Positions 9,274 to 20,124 of a stretch of DNA of 64,000 nucleotides are shown here, piece after piece. The notes beneath the pieces are model-generated. The model searched no databases and was not told where the DNA came from. It saw only the letters and a program-made list of their open reading frames with translations. The stretch is from assembly GCA_022827275.1 (NCBI GenBank), contig JAJDTG010000005.1, forward strand, positions 62,001-126,000. Direction: 5' to 3'. A program made the translations under genes and the position numbers. Numbering within the stretch: position 1 is the first letter of the stretch; each line of letters opens with the position of its first letter. This stretch comes from Candidatus Dadabacteria bacterium (GTDB lineage Bacteria; Desulfobacterota_D; UBA1144; Nemesobacterales; Nemesobacteraceae).

Positions 9274-11547
9274 TTACTTCTTCTTGCGTCTGCCGGTTTT
9301 TTTCGCAATAAGCTTCTTGAGTTCCCTGCGGTCGGGGCTCAGCAACTCTTTTACGTAATCGACGTTTACCTTGGTCACTATTATATGGCCGACTTCGGTG
9401 TTGACCGATTCGTAGATTCCGAGCTTCATCATTCCCTTGGTCTGCATGAGGTTGTCTTCCGTGGGGCTTACGTAATGCACGAAATCCGTTCTGTAACGGT
9501 GAATCAGGAACAGGTGAAGCATAGTCGCGAGGCGTTTCCGGCGAAGGGATGTATCAAAATTGTTCTCATCCCTTACGGTGAGTATTTTCTCTCCCTTTCT
9601 GTCCTGCAGTATCTCGAATATGACATCTGCCACCTTATCGCCGGAGCCGTTCATGATGTTCAGCTCAAGAACGAAAGTTCCCACGGTGTGAGGCTTGAGT
9701 TCAGCTGTGAAGCTGTCTTCGATCTTGTAGTGCCTCGTCCAGGCTTCGAGCCACTCTTCGAGAAGCTTGATCGAAACTTCCGTCTGAACCAGGTGCTGGA
9801 ACTGGGTCGAACCCTTGCCCATGGCTTTCGTGGTTGCGGTTCTTCCCGAACTTGCCACGAGTGCTCCGTCCATGCGGGGTCCCCCGACATGGGTCTGCGG
9901 AGTCTTGTAAGGCGAATCTATGAGCCTCAGCCTTCTCTGCACGCGCGCCAGAGCGAGCATGCCGTCTTCCATGAGCGCGGTTGCGAACTCTTCGGCGGCC
10001 ATTCCGTCGATCTGGTGGCCTCCGTAGGTTATGAAATCGAACACGAAGCCGAGTTTCCCTATCTCCTCTGGGAATTTCTTCATTTCCTCGTCGGTCATTC
10101 CCGTAGTGTCCCAGTTAAAGGAAGGAGAGAGGTTGTAGGCAAGCATTTTGTCTGGAAAAACTTCGTGGATGGCGTCTGCGAACTGCCTTGCGTCCTCAAG
10201 GTCCGCCGTCTTGGTTTCCATCCAGAGCAGATCGGCAAAAGGCGCCGCGGCAAGCGACTTGGCGATCGCGTATTCAATCCCGCCTTTTACCTGGGAGTAT
10301 CCCTCGGGCGTTCTTGAAATTTCAGGATCCCATATGTAGTCGATTCCCAGGGAATCGGCTTTTGCCATTGCGTCTTTCGTTGAAGCGGTCTTGGCAAACT
10401 CTCTCCACTGCTCGACGGTCATGTCGAATTCAATGCCCTGTTCCATGTTAAACTCCATCAGCGTTTCTATCGTTTCGCCGAAGGTGCTCAGGCCGGATTC
10501 CTCTTCCCATATCTCAACGAACTTGGTGACTACGGAATCAAGAGCGGTTTCAAGATCCTGGGTATCGCCTTTCATTGCCTCTATGTTTTCGTCTATAAAC
10601 GACGCTATTCCGGTTTCCTCGAGCCACTTGTCCGTTTCCGCGTAGGTCTCTTCGCTTATCTTGTAGAGCTTGTGGCCGTTTATCTCCTTTACGCCTTTTT
10701 CGTGGATTCTCTTAAGGATCGTGAGGTAGGCGTTTTTGTAGCTGGGGATATTGAGCTTGGTCGCTCCCAGGACAAACGGCTGGTCCCGCTCGTCCCCGTT
10801 TCCGTCAAGAAGGGTGGCGGCTTCGGCGTCGGTCCTTGAAACTATTATCCCGGGCACTTCCATGATATCGAGCTGGAACCGGGCGGCGTTAAGTCTCTTT
10901 ATCTGTTCGTCAGAAGGGACGAGAACCTTTCCGCCCTGGTGACCGCATTTCTTGGTTCCGGGCTTCTGGTCCTCTATGTGATAGCCTGTAACGCCCGCCT
11001 CGACGAACCTTCTGATAAGGTTTCTAACGTGGGCGTCTCCTCCGTGTCCAGTGTCCGCGTCGGCGATTATGAATGGACTGTAGTCTATCTCGGGCGTCTG
11101 CCGCCTTTCCTTCTCAGTCATCCTTGCGCGGTTGTATCTCTGGTTCTTGTCCGCAGCGAGAAGTGCCCTCACTATGGGGGCCGCCTCGTCCGGCACCTGG
11201 CTTAGCGGATAGCTCGCGAGATCCGCTCCCTGATCCTCGCCGATCGATCCCTTTGCCGACGTGGCCCATCCGCCGAGATATATGCCCTCTATTCCCTTTC
11301 TTTTCATCATGACCGCCTGGCCGGGCGAATAGGGGCCGAAGGACGTTATCTGCTTTTGCTCGGCGAAAAGCTCGCGGAGTCTCTTGTAGAATGCCCCCGC
11401 GGCGTTTTTCGCGATTGAGTAGTCTCTTCTTATGGTTCCTCTCTGCTCCACCACCTGGCGGGGCGAATAAAGACGGGTTATTCCCTTGAAGCGCGCGCTT
11501 GAGAAATACCTTTTCGTCTTCCTTATCTCAGCTTCTAACTGGCTCAT
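9274..11547 (-). CDS. aceA: Isocitrate lyase, long ICL2-type
   Basis: This glyoxylate-shunt enzyme splits isocitrate into glyoxylate and succinate. The catalytic loop [13 protein letters not shown] and the upstream substrate and metal-binding region [20 protein letters not shown] are present. At 757 residues it is far longer than the 430-residue bacterial form and matches the mycobacterial AceA2/ICL2 type, which has an extra helical insert (about 290-390) and a C-terminal domain (after about 610). In Mycobacterium tuberculosis that domain confers activation by acetyl-CoA. The malate synthase gene lies 43 nt upstream in the same direction. The very basic tail (KKTGRRKKK) is unusual. Confidence 0.93.
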   Translation of the reverse strand: MSQLEAEIRKTKRYFSSARFKGITRLYSPRQVVEQRGTIRRDYSIAKNAAGAFYKRLRELFAEQKQITSFGPYSPGQAVMMKRKGIEGIYLGGWATSAKGSIGEDQGADLASYPLSQVPDEAAPIVRALLAADKNQRYNRARMTEKERRQTPEIDYSPFIIADADTGHGGDAHVRNLIRRFVEAGVTGYHIEDQKPGTKKCGHQGGKVLVPSDEQIKRLNAARFQLDIMEVPGIIVSRTDAEAATLLDGNGDERDQPFVLGATKLNIPSYKNAYLTILKRIHEKGVKEINGHKLYKISEETYAETDKWLEETGIASFIDENIEAMKGDTQDLETALDSVVTKFVEIWEEESGLSTFGETIETLMEFNMEQGIEFDMTVEQWREFAKTASTKDAMAKADSLGIDYIWDPEISRTPEGYSQVKGGIEYAIAKSLAAAPFADLLWMETKTADLEDARQFADAIHEVFPDKMLAYNLSPSFNWDTTGMTDEEMKKFPEEIGKLGFVFDFITYGGHQIDGMAAEEFATALMEDGMLALARVQRRLRLIDSPYKTPQTHVGGPRMDGALVASSGRTATTKAMGKGSTQFQHLVQTEVSIKLLEEWLEAWTRHYKIEDSFTAELKPHTVGTFVLELNIMNGSGDKVADVIFEILQDRKGEKILTVRDENNFDTSLRRKRLATMLHLFLIHRYRTDFVHYVSPTEDNLMQTKGMMKLGIYESVNTEVGHIIVTKVNVDYVKELLSPDRRELKKLIAKKTGRRKKK

Positions 11548-11590
11548 CGATATGCTCTCCTGAAAATAAAATGATTGTTTCTTCGGGAAC

Positions 11591-13474
11591 CTAGATTACG
11601 AAATCGAGGTTCTCGGTGATTCTCGTGTCATTGCCCGCGAACTCCGTCATGTAGAGTTCGATTCTCTGCGAGGCCACGTCGTGGTCGTGGTTGTTTAGGT
11701 TTATGTTGAGCAGGTCTATGTACCACGGCACCTTTACGTCGTCAAGCACGTAGGCTTTCACTATCTGCTTCGCTATCGGAAGGGTTGTGGGCTTAGAGAT
11801 GTCGTGGACGTCCCTGTCACTTGCCGCCTGAAGCTTTGCGTACTCTTCCTCAAGAAGCCTCTCGAAGACCTCGACGGTGAACGTGTCTCCGGCCTTAAGC
11901 CCGGTCTCGGCATCATCCTCGGTGAGCTCCGCTCCCTTGTGGATCCACTCCCATAGTATGCTGAGCCTTATCTCCCCGGTCGCGGCGTCCTCCATCAGGT
12001 AGAGGATATCGTCGTTTCCGAAGAAGTCGGCGGGCTTGAGCGCCGCGGCCTGGAATCCCTGGCCGAACGCGTTTCCGTACTGAAGTCCGACGCTGAGCAG
12101 GTTGCGTGCCCCTCTTATCGTTCTCGGGGCGGGCTCAAGAAGTATGAGGCCGTCTGCGTCCTCCTGGGTATATGTGAGGGGAGGGAATTCTCTTCCGAGC
12201 TGGTTTTCCTCGCCTGCCTTCTCCCAGACGGGTCTTATTATATGGACCATCTTCCAGTGGGCGACCCATTTGCCGCTTGCCCCTTCCTGCTGCTCCCTTA
12301 CGGCCCCGGCGTAGGCCTTCTCCATGCTGCTCTCTACCCCTTCCTTCGATCCCACGGGTATGTTCGGTTCCATGCCTCCCTGCCAGAGTGCAAAGTTCCC
12401 GTTTACGTCCGGGGTGTTTACGGCTCTTCTAACTCGGTCCTCGTAGTTTCTCATGTATCCGTAGGTCATGGTGATCGATTCTATGTTCGGATTAACGAAA
12501 TCCTCATCCCACGCCATGGCGTCAGAGACGCTGTTTATGTAATCCCACCTGCCGGTGTTAAACCCGGCGAAGTGCTTGCCGAGAACTGCCCTTATCTCCA
12601 TGAGCTGGAACGTTTCCTCGAGCTGCTCTATAAGCACGTATACCTTTATCGTGCCTTCGGGAAGCCCGATGTGGCCCTCAAGGGCGCTTAGCATCTCGTT
12701 CCAGAGCGCGGCTTCCTCTGCGGTCTGGATCTTGGGCAGGTAAAGGACTATGGATGAGTTTCTCTTGGCGAGCTCCCTGTAGTTGTTAACGACAAAGAGA
12801 GTCATGTCGACCACGGAAGCCGAAAGCGCTACGCCGTCAGCGTCGCGTATGTGGCGGTCGTCCAGGTGAAGTCCTCTCGCCCTGAAAATAACGGTGGTGA
12901 AGTCAAGCTGCTTTTCCCAGTCCTCGATTATGTTGTGTCCGAAAAATTCCTGTCCCCAACTGTTCATCTGCCCCGCCACGACTTCCGCGGTTTTCATGAA
13001 CACCTCGTCCCTTGCGATCGCGAGCTTCAGGTTTCGCTGGTTGTCAAGGGACATGGTCGAGATCTGTCCCAGCGCGTCCTCGCCGTCGAACATCCACCCG
13101 TCCGCGCCCGAGAGAAGGGCGTAGGCGACGTTTCTTATGCTGTTTTCAACCGGGGAGTTCGGTTTTGCCGCAGGTCCTGTTCCCTGTATCCACTGTCTTC
13201 TGAGATCGTGGGGGATCTCCGGCCCCTCGAATTTTCCGTCCCTTGCGTCCTGGACCTTCATGTTGGTGCGCGGTATGAGAGAATCGGGATCAAGAAAAGT
13301 TATTCTTTCCTTGGATTCATAGCGCCTTTTTCTTCTCTGGGTCCTTTTTTCCATGAGGGACTTCTGCTCGCCGTTATAGTGGGCCATGAATTCAAGGGCC
13401 TCTAGCGCCTCCGGCGTGTACACGTCCACGTAGGATTGCTCGATGTTGTCTCTTATGTGCAGTGTGGTGCCCAT
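11591..13474 (-). CDS. aceB: Malate synthase (A-type, long)
   Basis: This enzyme condenses glyoxylate and acetyl-CoA to malate, completing the glyoxylate shunt with the aceA gene 43 nt downstream. Diagnostic stretches are [43 protein letters not shown] and [13 protein letters not shown]. At 627 residues it is longer than the usual 530-550 of the A form, with an N-terminal region (about 1-80) and C-terminal helices that look extended. The gene order aceB-aceA implies growth on acetate, fatty acids or other two-carbon-yielding substrates. Confidence 0.88.
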   Translation of the reverse strand: MGTTLHIRDNIEQSYVDVYTPEALEALEFMAHYNGEQKSLMEKRTQRRKRRYESKERITFLDPDSLIPRTNMKVQDARDGKFEGPEIPHDLRRQWIQGTGPAAKPNSPVENSIRNVAYALLSGADGWMFDGEDALGQISTMSLDNQRNLKLAIARDEVFMKTAEVVAGQMNSWGQEFFGHNIIEDWEKQLDFTTVIFRARGLHLDDRHIRDADGVALSASVVDMTLFVVNNYRELAKRNSSIVLYLPKIQTAEEAALWNEMLSALEGHIGLPEGTIKVYVLIEQLEETFQLMEIRAVLGKHFAGFNTGRWDYINSVSDAMAWDEDFVNPNIESITMTYGYMRNYEDRVRRAVNTPDVNGNFALWQGGMEPNIPVGSKEGVESSMEKAYAGAVREQQEGASGKWVAHWKMVHIIRPVWEKAGEENQLGREFPPLTYTQEDADGLILLEPAPRTIRGARNLLSVGLQYGNAFGQGFQAAALKPADFFGNDDILYLMEDAATGEIRLSILWEWIHKGAELTEDDAETGLKAGDTFTVEVFERLLEEEYAKLQAASDRDVHDISKPTTLPIAKQIVKAYVLDDVKVPWYIDLLNINLNNHDHDVASQRIELYMTEFAGNDTRITENLDFVI

Positions 13475-13745
13475 TGGTTATTTACTCCTCGGATGCCTGT
13501 TATGATTGAATAAAAACAGCCTAGTATAAACAAGTTCTCGATTAAATCAAATATCCCGTCCGGAACCCGCTGGGCGTCGGGGAAAGCGGCGGTTTTTTAG
13601 CTTCAAGCGTGATCGTACAGGCGAATGGAGAAGGGTTTTTTGCGCTGCCGGCACACAAGCTTTACAGGGGAAGACGGGCGGGCGGGAGCACCGGTATTTT
13701 CCGGCTGACACAGCTAAAACCTTGCGCGTCTCTTCCCTTGACCGC

Positions 13746-15506
13746 TCAATCGGATGAAGGAGCTGGTGCCTTCACGCGGATCTTGAGGATGTCCGTGTCG
13801 TAATACTGCTGATGTTGCACCGATGAGGCGATGTGTTGCAACAGTCGCAGAGACACCTCCTGTTCAGTCGGGGCCTCCGTTGCTCTCTCGCCTAGCAGCG
13901 CGATCTGGTCTTCGAGATTTTCTTCAGTGGCTGATGCAACGAATTCAAGCACAGCCTCGTCGCCTTCCTTGTGCGCAATAATGCGCAGTCGCCGTAAAGG
14001 TTCTTCCTCATCTGATGCCGTCTTCTGCTCAAGCAGTGTGAGTAGGGTTTCTTCACTGGCGGCATCGAGGCGGTCAGCCATTGCCTTCCCCCAACCGCTG
14101 TGAGAGGCAAACGATTGCAGAAACTCCCGGATTTTCGGCAATATCGTAATATGAAACGGAAGCTCTATGCGTCTGCGCCGAGGTTCAGTGACTTCGATAA
14201 AAAGCGTCAAGAGCAGAGCGGCGAGACCACCTGCCGTCATGCCGTTCTGCAATAAGCCACCGGCAAATTCCGCAAAATACTCAGGGAAGATCACGCCGTT
14301 CTGAAAGCCGACGCCTACCCAGAATGAAACTCCTGCGATCATGCCTTTGCGGTAGTCAATTCCGTCCTGGACGACAACTTTCATTCCAACCACAAACAGC
14401 ATGGCTACCAGGATGGCCAGGTACCCCGCGGCCACCGGACTCGGAATTGCAAGAATTGCGCCGAGCGCCTTGGGGAAGCACGCCAGGATGAGAAAGACGA
14501 TGCCCGCAGCGACCCCGACTGTCCGGGTCCCCACTCCGGTAAGTTCCGTTACCGATACGCTGGTCGAGTACGTCGTATTTGGAATCGTGCCGGCGCACCC
14601 GGATAGCAGGTTGCCCACCCCATCGGCGGCCACAGCTCCCTGAACGGAACGAAAGTCTATGGCTCGTGGCCGTCGCCACGAAATGCGCTGAATTGCTACG
14701 GAGTCACCAACTGTTTCGATTGCACCAATCAGGGTGACGAAGATGAACCCGGGCAGAAGCGCCCAGAATGTCGGTCCAAAACTCAGATCCAGGCCGGGCC
14801 AGCCTCCTTTCGGAAACCCGATCCAGGCGGCCTCGGAAATGCGTGCCGTGTCGTAAATTCCGAAAAACCCGCCGACAATGGACCCTACAATGACGCCTGC
14901 TACGGGTGCCCAAAGTCGAAATACACCGGCGCCCTTGAGGGCGATGGCAGTGATGACAAGTACGGTCACGAGCGCGCTGATGGGGGCGGCCTGGGGATGT
15001 GCGGCTTCCTGAACGTTGTCCAGAAGATCGAAAATTATTGGCATCACGGTGACGGAAATCAGCATGATTACCGTGCCCGCGACTGTGGGGGTAAGTATCC
15101 GGCGAAACAGGGAAAGACGTTTCGCCAAGGCAAACTGGAACAAGGACGAGATAATGACAAGCGTCGCCAGCATGGCGGGTCCGCCTTCCGCGATCGCAGT
15201 GATACAGATTGCGATGAATGCGCCGGAGGTGCCCATCAAGAGGACATACCCTGCGCCGATTCGACCAACTTTGACGGCCTGCAGTATCGTGCTGATCCCG
15301 CTGATCACGACTGATGCGAATACCGCCCACATCATGTAATTTTCAGATCCGCCGGCCGCCTTGATCACGATTAACGGCGTGAGGACAATCCCCGATATGG
15401 TGAGAATGGCAAGTTGCAGGCCCAGCCCGGCTACCAGTAGCGTTGGCGGTCTGTCGTCGGGTTCGTAGCGGACGTCTGATCGCAGAGTGGAAGTGTCGGT
15501 AGACAT
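13746..15506 (-). CDS. NCS2-family nucleobase:cation symporter
   Basis: This 586-residue inner-membrane permease of the xanthine/uracil (NCS2) family has about 14 membrane segments. Signature segments include FVTLIGAIETVGDSVAIQ (TM8) and VGNLLSGCAGTIPNTTYSTS (TM9-10). The last 140 residues form a charged, cytoplasmic helical tail that is not part of the core transporter. Codon usage (CGC/CGT, GCG, few AGG) differs from the neighbouring aceB and ychF, which hints at acquisition. The substrate is likely a purine or pyrimidine base but is not determined by the sequence alone. Confidence 0.87.
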   Translation of the reverse strand: MSTDTSTLRSDVRYEPDDRPPTLLVAGLGLQLAILTISGIVLTPLIVIKAAGGSENYMMWAVFASVVISGISTILQAVKVGRIGAGYVLLMGTSGAFIAICITAIAEGGPAMLATLVIISSLFQFALAKRLSLFRRILTPTVAGTVIMLISVTVMPIIFDLLDNVQEAAHPQAAPISALVTVLVITAIALKGAGVFRLWAPVAGVIVGSIVGGFFGIYDTARISEAAWIGFPKGGWPGLDLSFGPTFWALLPGFIFVTLIGAIETVGDSVAIQRISWRRPRAIDFRSVQGAVAADGVGNLLSGCAGTIPNTTYSTSVSVTELTGVGTRTVGVAAGIVFLILACFPKALGAILAIPSPVAAGYLAILVAMLFVVGMKVVVQDGIDYRKGMIAGVSFWVGVGFQNGVIFPEYFAEFAGGLLQNGMTAGGLAALLLTLFIEVTEPRRRRIELPFHITILPKIREFLQSFASHSGWGKAMADRLDAASEETLLTLLEQKTASDEEEPLRRLRIIAHKEGDEAVLEFVASATEENLEDQIALLGERATEAPTEQEVSLRLLQHIASSVQHQQYYDTDILKIRVKAPAPSSD

Positions 15507-15637
15507 GCCGATACTATACTAAAACGGTCAGATTTTTCTACGGAGCAACAAATGCGGGCTGGAAGCATGACAACAGGGCGCCAATCCAGCACTGACGAAG
15601 GCGGATGTGGAACTTCTGGAGGCTCTCTTTCGGCAAT

Positions 15638-15666
15638 TTGTCTGTTAACCAGGTTGCCGGTATATT
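15638..15666 (+). promoter_or_regulatory. Promoter for tRNA-His
   Basis: TTGTCT, a 17-nt spacer and TATATT lie 43 nt upstream of the tRNA-His gene. This is a good sigma-70-type match in an otherwise empty gap. Confidence 0.55.
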
Positions 15667-15709
15667 AGCAAATTCGGTTTTTACCTAATAGACGACAGAA
15701 GATTTCGAA

Positions 15710-15788
15710 GGTGGGTGTAGCTCAGCCCGGTTAGAGCACTTGGTTGTGGCCCAAGAGGTCGCCGGTTCAAATCCGGTCATCCACCCCA
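15710..15788 (+). tRNA. tRNA-His (GTG)
   Basis: The acceptor GTGGGTG pairs with CATCCAC. The extra G at 15710 faces C73, as expected for tRNA-His. The anticodon stem CTTGG/CCAAG encloses TTGTGGC (anticodon GTG), and CCA is encoded. The ychF gene starts 33 nt downstream. Confidence 0.96.
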
Positions 15789-15820
15789 TTTCCTTACAGG
15801 CAGCGGAAAACTAAAGACAG

Positions 15821-16921
15821 ATGGGACTTCGATGCGGAATAGTAGGGCTTCCCAATGTCGGGAAGTCAACTCTCTTTAACGCGCTTACAAACGCGGGTGC
15901 GGCGGCCTCCAACTTTCCTTTCTGCACAATAGATCCCAACGTGGGAGTGGTAGGGGTCCCGGACCCGAGGCTTTATGCCCTCTCGGACATAGTAAAACCC
16001 CAGAAGATCGTTCCCACCAGCCTGGAAATTGTTGACATCGCGGGGCTTGTGAAGGGGGCTTCTGAGGGAAAGGGCAAGGGAAACGCCTTTTTGTCACACA
16101 TAAGAGGGGTTGACCTGATACTCCATGTCGTTAGATGTTTTGAGGATGAAAACGTAATCCATGTCGAGGAGGGGATCGACGCCATCCGTGACATCCGCAC
16201 TATCGAGGACGAACTTATCCTAAAGGATCTCGAGACGGTGGAGAAAAGGGAGGAGAAACTCGCAAATCAGGCCAAAAGCAGGGATAAGGACATAATAAGG
16301 GAGCTTGAGACCGTGAAGTCGCTTCGGGAGTTTATAGAGAGCGGGCGGCGCGCGAGGGATTTCCCGTGCCCGGAAGGGGGCACGGACACTTTAAGGGAGC
16401 TTTTTCTCCTTAGCGAAAAACCCGTTATCTACGTCTGCAACGTCTCGGAAGAGGAGGTCTCGGGAGCGGGGGAGAACGCCGAGGTCAGGAAGGTACGGGA
16501 GCATGCGGAGCGATCGGGAGACGATGTCATCGTCGTTTCTGCCAGGATAGAGGCGGAGATAGCAGAGCTTGAGGGCGAGGAGAAGGCGGCTTTTTTGGAG
16601 GAACTCGGGCTTCGGGCTTCCGGCCTTGATAGGCTCGTTAACTGCGCGTATTCGAATCTCGGGCTTCTTACCTATTTCACCTCGGGACCGAAGGAAGTAA
16701 GGGCCTGGACGGTGAAGCGCGGAACCAAGGCGCCCCAGGCGGCCGGGATGATCCATACCGATTTCGAAAGGGGTTTCATAAGGGCCGAGACCATATCCTA
16801 CGAGGATTACGTGGGGGAAGGTTCCGAGCAGATGGTTAGGGAAGCCGGGAAGATGAGGCTCGAGGGAAAGGACTACGAGGTCTGCGACGGGGACGTCATG
16901 TTTTTCAGGTTCAATGTCTGA
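15821..16921 (+). CDS. ychF: Ribosome-binding ATPase YchF (OLA1 family)
   Basis: This 366-residue Obg-related P-loop NTPase has G1 GLPNVGKS and G3 DIAGLVKGASEGKGKGNAFL. The G4 position reads CNVSEEE in place of NKxD, which marks the ATP-preferring YchF/OLA1 group. A coiled-coil insert follows (about 130-200), and the C-terminal TGS domain begins at YFTSGPKEVRAWTVKRGTKA. The family associates with ribosomes and the stress response. It follows tRNA-His and precedes pyrD by 71 nt. Confidence 0.96.
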   Translation: MGLRCGIVGLPNVGKSTLFNALTNAGAAASNFPFCTIDPNVGVVGVPDPRLYALSDIVKPQKIVPTSLEIVDIAGLVKGASEGKGKGNAFLSHIRGVDLILHVVRCFEDENVIHVEEGIDAIRDIRTIEDELILKDLETVEKREEKLANQAKSRDKDIIRELETVKSLREFIESGRRARDFPCPEGGTDTLRELFLLSEKPVIYVCNVSEEEVSGAGENAEVRKVREHAERSGDDVIVVSARIEAEIAELEGEEKAAFLEELGLRASGLDRLVNCAYSNLGLLTYFTSGPKEVRAWTVKRGTKAPQAAGMIHTDFERGFIRAETISYEDYVGEGSEQMVREAGKMRLEGKDYEVCDGDVMFFRFNV

Positions 16922-16992
16922 TCCGCCCGCGCCCGGTTTCGGGGCCGGTTTTGCCTGCTCCCGCCTTGTTCGGATAGAATTCTCAAAAGGGC

Positions 16993-18099
16993 ATGATCTA
17001 TAAAACTTTCCTAAGGCCGGTTCTTGACCGTCTTGATTCAGAAACGTGGCACCATAACGTAAAGGAACTCATGCACGTCTGCGAGTTCTCGGGTCTTACC
17101 CTGAGACTCCTTGAGTTAGCCGCAAGCGGCGGAAGCAGGTTCGGGGACAAGAGGTTAGGCGTCACCGTAGCCGGCGTGCCTTTTGAGAATCCCCTTATCG
17201 TGGGTGCGGGATGGGACAAGACCGGCAGGGCGCTCCGGGCGCTTTACTCGATTGGTTTTGCGGGAGTCGAGGTGGGTTCGGTCGTGGAAAGGTCCCAGGG
17301 GGGAAACCCCAAGCCCAGGCAGTTCATGGTAACCCCCGATGTGTGTCTTAATTCCCTTGGGCTAAACAGCCCGGGGATGGACGCTGTCTTAGAGAACCTC
17401 AGGAGGTACGGCCGCCTCGATATGCCCTTGGGAATAAATCTGGGCATAAACTCTGATGTAAGCCATGAGGATGCCCCGCGGGCCTACGCCGCCGTCGCGC
17501 GGAAATTCCGTGGGGATGCTTCCTACTTTGCCATAAACGTGAGCTCTCCCAACACCCCGGGGCTGAGGAAGCTTCAGGACGGAGGGCGCCTTGAGGAGAT
17601 AATACGTGCGGTAACGGAGTCACTCGTTGATTCCTCGGGAGTTGGGAAACCACTGTTTGTAAAAATCTCCCCAGATCTTTCCCTGGGTGCGATAGACGAT
17701 CTCCTTGGGGTCGTGATCGATTCCGGGATTTCGGGCGTAATCGCTACCAACACGAGTGACAACCGGGCCCTCAAGGCAAAGTACGGTGCGAAGTGGGAAG
17801 GTCTTCCCGGGGGGCTAAGCGGAAACGATTCTGAGTACAGGTCGCTTTCGACGTCGATTATTTCCCATATTTACCGTACCGCCGACGGGGAGCTTGAGAT
17901 AATCGGGGTCGGGGGCGTGAGCGACACGGCTTCTGCTCTTGAGAAGCTTCGCGCGGGCGCAAAGGCTCTCCAGGTGGTCACGGGTCTTCGCGGAGAGGGC
18001 CTGTCGGTCGCGAACTCCATAAACAGGGGGCTTCTCCGGTTCATGGATGAAAACGGAATCAGCGACATAAGCGAGATTACGGGTTCCGATCACGGGTGA
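16993..18099 (+). CDS. pyrD: Dihydroorotate dehydrogenase, class 2 (quinone-linked)
   Basis: This membrane-associated flavoenzyme oxidises dihydroorotate to orotate with quinone as acceptor. The class 2 features are the N-terminal amphipathic helical segment (about 1-45), GVPFENPLIVGAGWDKTG, the catalytic serine region NVSSPNTPGLRKLQ, and the FMN-binding IGVGGVSDTASALEKLRAGA. A TAGAAT box lies 12 nt before the ATG, and no Shine-Dalgarno is obvious. Quinone dependence fits the menaquinone-type genes a few kilobases downstream. Confidence 0.95.
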   Translation: MIYKTFLRPVLDRLDSETWHHNVKELMHVCEFSGLTLRLLELAASGGSRFGDKRLGVTVAGVPFENPLIVGAGWDKTGRALRALYSIGFAGVEVGSVVERSQGGNPKPRQFMVTPDVCLNSLGLNSPGMDAVLENLRRYGRLDMPLGINLGINSDVSHEDAPRAYAAVARKFRGDASYFAINVSSPNTPGLRKLQDGGRLEEIIRAVTESLVDSSGVGKPLFVKISPDLSLGAIDDLLGVVIDSGISGVIATNTSDNRALKAKYGAKWEGLPGGLSGNDSEYRSLSTSIISHIYRTADGELEIIGVGGVSDTASALEKLRAGAKALQVVTGLRGEGLSVANSINRGLLRFMDENGISDISEITGSDHG

Positions 18100-18186
18100 A
18101 GCGGTGTGGAGTCGTTAAGGGAAAGGGGATCTTGAGTCTTTCTTCCGGCCGCCATTGCGGCCTGGTTCCGGTTTTCCCGGCTTTTA

Positions 18187-18215
18187 TTCCGTAGACAGCA
18201 TAGTTTGTATATAAT
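18187..18215 (+). promoter_or_regulatory. Promoter giving a probable leaderless argJ transcript
   Basis: A perfect TATAAT (18210-18215) lies only 6 nt before the argJ ATG (18222), so transcription should begin at or next to the start codon. The -35 hexamer at 17-nt spacing (TTCCGT) is weak. Confidence 0.5.
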
Positions 18216-18221
18216 TCCCCT

Positions 18222-19400
18222 ATGAAAAACGTACCGGGATTTCTGCTAAGCGGTGTATCCGCCGGGCTTAAGAAAAACGAAAAGAGGGATCTGGCGCTTA
18301 TATTCTCAACGGTTCCGGCCCGCGCGTCCGCCATATTCACGAAAAACTTGATAAAAGGCGCCCCCGTGCTTGTCGGGCAGGAGAGAATCGCAGGCGGGTT
18401 CTGTCAGGCGCTGATAATAAACAGCGTGAATGCTAACGCTTTTACGGGCCAAAGGGGCTATGAAGACTCGCTTGAAGTTGCAAACACCCTCTCCGGGCGG
18501 CTCGGAATAGATGAATCGCTCGTGATCCCTTCGTCAACCGGGGTTACAGGGGAGTGGCTGCGCGTCGGGAAAATCAAAAAGTCCATTCCCAAGCTCATAA
18601 AGGCTCTTGGAGAAGACAATGTCCGCGAGGCGGCCGAAGCCATAATGACGACCGACTCCTTTCCCAAGTACGCATCAAGGCAGCTTGCCGTGGGAGAAAA
18701 GACCGCCACCGTCTCGGCTATCGGCAAGGGGGCGGGGATGATATGCCCTGACATGGCGACCATGCTCTGTTTTATAATGACCGACCTTAATATTCAGCGG
18801 AGAGCTCTTTCGAGAGCTCTTGTGGCGGCGGCAGCCGGTTCTTTTAACGCCATAACGGTTGACGGGGACACTTCCCCTAACGACTCCGTTTTTATCCTCG
18901 CAAACGGGGTTCTGGGAAACAGGCAGATCACGGAGAAAAGCGGGGATTACGGCAGGTTCGTGGACGTGCTTTCGTCTTTATGCGGAGAGATCGCCGGGAT
19001 GATAGTAAGCGACGGCGAGGGGGCTACGAAGGTTGTCAGGATCAATGTTACGGAAGCCAGGACCGAGAGGGAAGCCGAGAAGATCGCGAGGACGATAGCC
19101 ACTTCCCAGCTCGTTAAGACCGCGTTTTACGGGGAGGACGCGAACTGGGGAAGGATAGTGGCGGCCGCCGGAAGGGCCGGCGTGAAGTTCGATCCGGAGA
19201 GAATAAAGCTTTATTTCGGAGGAGTGGAGGTATTTTCAAAAGGGGTAAGATCCAAGCCGGAATCAAGGTTTGCCTCCGTGTTCAAAAAACCGTCTTTTAC
19301 GGTAACCCTGAGTCTCGGGGAGGGTAAGGCGGCCTACTCGATTCTCACAAGCGACCTAAGCCACAAGTACGTCTCTATCAACTCCGATTACAGGACCTGA
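18222..19400 (+). CDS. argJ: Bifunctional ornithine acetyltransferase / N-acetylglutamate synthase
   Basis: ArgJ recycles the acetyl group from N-acetylornithine onto glutamate in arginine biosynthesis. The 392-residue precursor self-cleaves before the threonine of the MATML motif, which is present here as CPDMATMLCFIMTD. Other conserved segments are NSVNANAFTGQRG, STGVTGEWL and ATKVVRINV. The TATAAT box 6 nt from the ATG suggests a leaderless mRNA. It converges on recO with 31 nt between the stops. Confidence 0.95.
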   Translation: MKNVPGFLLSGVSAGLKKNEKRDLALIFSTVPARASAIFTKNLIKGAPVLVGQERIAGGFCQALIINSVNANAFTGQRGYEDSLEVANTLSGRLGIDESLVIPSSTGVTGEWLRVGKIKKSIPKLIKALGEDNVREAAEAIMTTDSFPKYASRQLAVGEKTATVSAIGKGAGMICPDMATMLCFIMTDLNIQRRALSRALVAAAAGSFNAITVDGDTSPNDSVFILANGVLGNRQITEKSGDYGRFVDVLSSLCGEIAGMIVSDGEGATKVVRINVTEARTEREAEKIARTIATSQLVKTAFYGEDANWGRIVAAAGRAGVKFDPERIKLYFGGVEVFSKGVRSKPESRFASVFKKPSFTVTLSLGEGKAAYSILTSDLSHKYVSINSDYRT

Positions 19401-19431
19401 CCCGGGGGGCTTTCGGCCGAGGCTCCCTGTT

Positions 19432-20124
19432 TCATGCCTGGGTTTCGTCAGCGAACCCGGTTTTCTCAAGATGTCTTCCGGTGCGGTATTCGGTATATCT
19501 CGTGAGAACCCTTATATTGTTTTTTACCTTCTCCAGGTTTGTGTCCATCATTTCCGGGCGTCTCATTATGTCCATGTGGAATGGGTAGGTGTTTGTTCTC
19601 CCGCGTGTTTTCTCAAGATTGCCGAGTTTTCCGTTTTCAACGTCAAACCCCGCGATCTCTTTTTCCCTGTCAAAGCGCAGGTCGGGCCTGTAGCCGCAAA
19701 GGGTAAGCGCTCTTAGGAAGAAAACGAGGAAAACGGAGTGCGGTTCCCGTTTTTCCGAGAGAAGCCCCAGGGTGTCTGCCGCGAGGTCGAACAGTTCGCC
19801 CCCGGGTTCCTGTTCGGGGGTGAGGAAATCAAGCAACTCCAAAACGCGGTTTGCCGCGACGAAAGAGTCGACCGATTCCGTTATCTCCCTGTAGCTCTCC
19901 TTAAGCGTCACGTCCCCGATGAGGTTGAATCTTCCTTTGTTAAGGGTTACTTCGATTTCAAGGCGGTTAAAGAAATCGAGGCGTCCCCCGAAGCGCTTCT
20001 GGCTTTTTTTCGCGTTTTTGGCAAGCGCCCTGAATTTCCCGAGTTCCCTTGAAAAAAGGGTCATAAGAAGATCGGCTTCCCCGTAGCTTGATTTCCTTAA
20101 AACAAGCGCTTCACATGTCTCCAT
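19432..20124 (-). CDS. recO: DNA repair protein RecO
   Basis: This 230-residue protein acts with RecF/RecR in RecA loading and strand annealing. The N-terminal OB domain (about 1-80) is clear (EALVLRKSSYGEADLLMTLF, ALAKNAKKSQKRFGGRLDFF), followed by the helical domain with ANRVLELLDFLTPEQEP. The zinc-type cysteines seen in some RecO proteins are not evident. The distal half is divergent from textbook RecO, so confidence rests mainly on the N-terminal domain. Confidence 0.85.
   Translation of the reverse strand: METCEALVLRKSSYGEADLLMTLFSRELGKFRALAKNAKKSQKRFGGRLDFFNRLEIEVTLNKGRFNLIGDVTLKESYREITESVDSFVAANRVLELLDFLTPEQEPGGELFDLAADTLGLLSEKREPHSVFLVFFLRALTLCGYRPDLRFDREKEIAGFDVENGKLGNLEKTRGRTNTYPFHMDIMRRPEMMDTNLEKVKNNIRVLTRYTEYRTGRHLEKTGFADETQA

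Noticed and set aside
9232-10317. 361-residue plus-strand ORF
   Set aside because: It is antisense to the isocitrate lyase gene, has no family motifs, and the minus frame is unmistakable.
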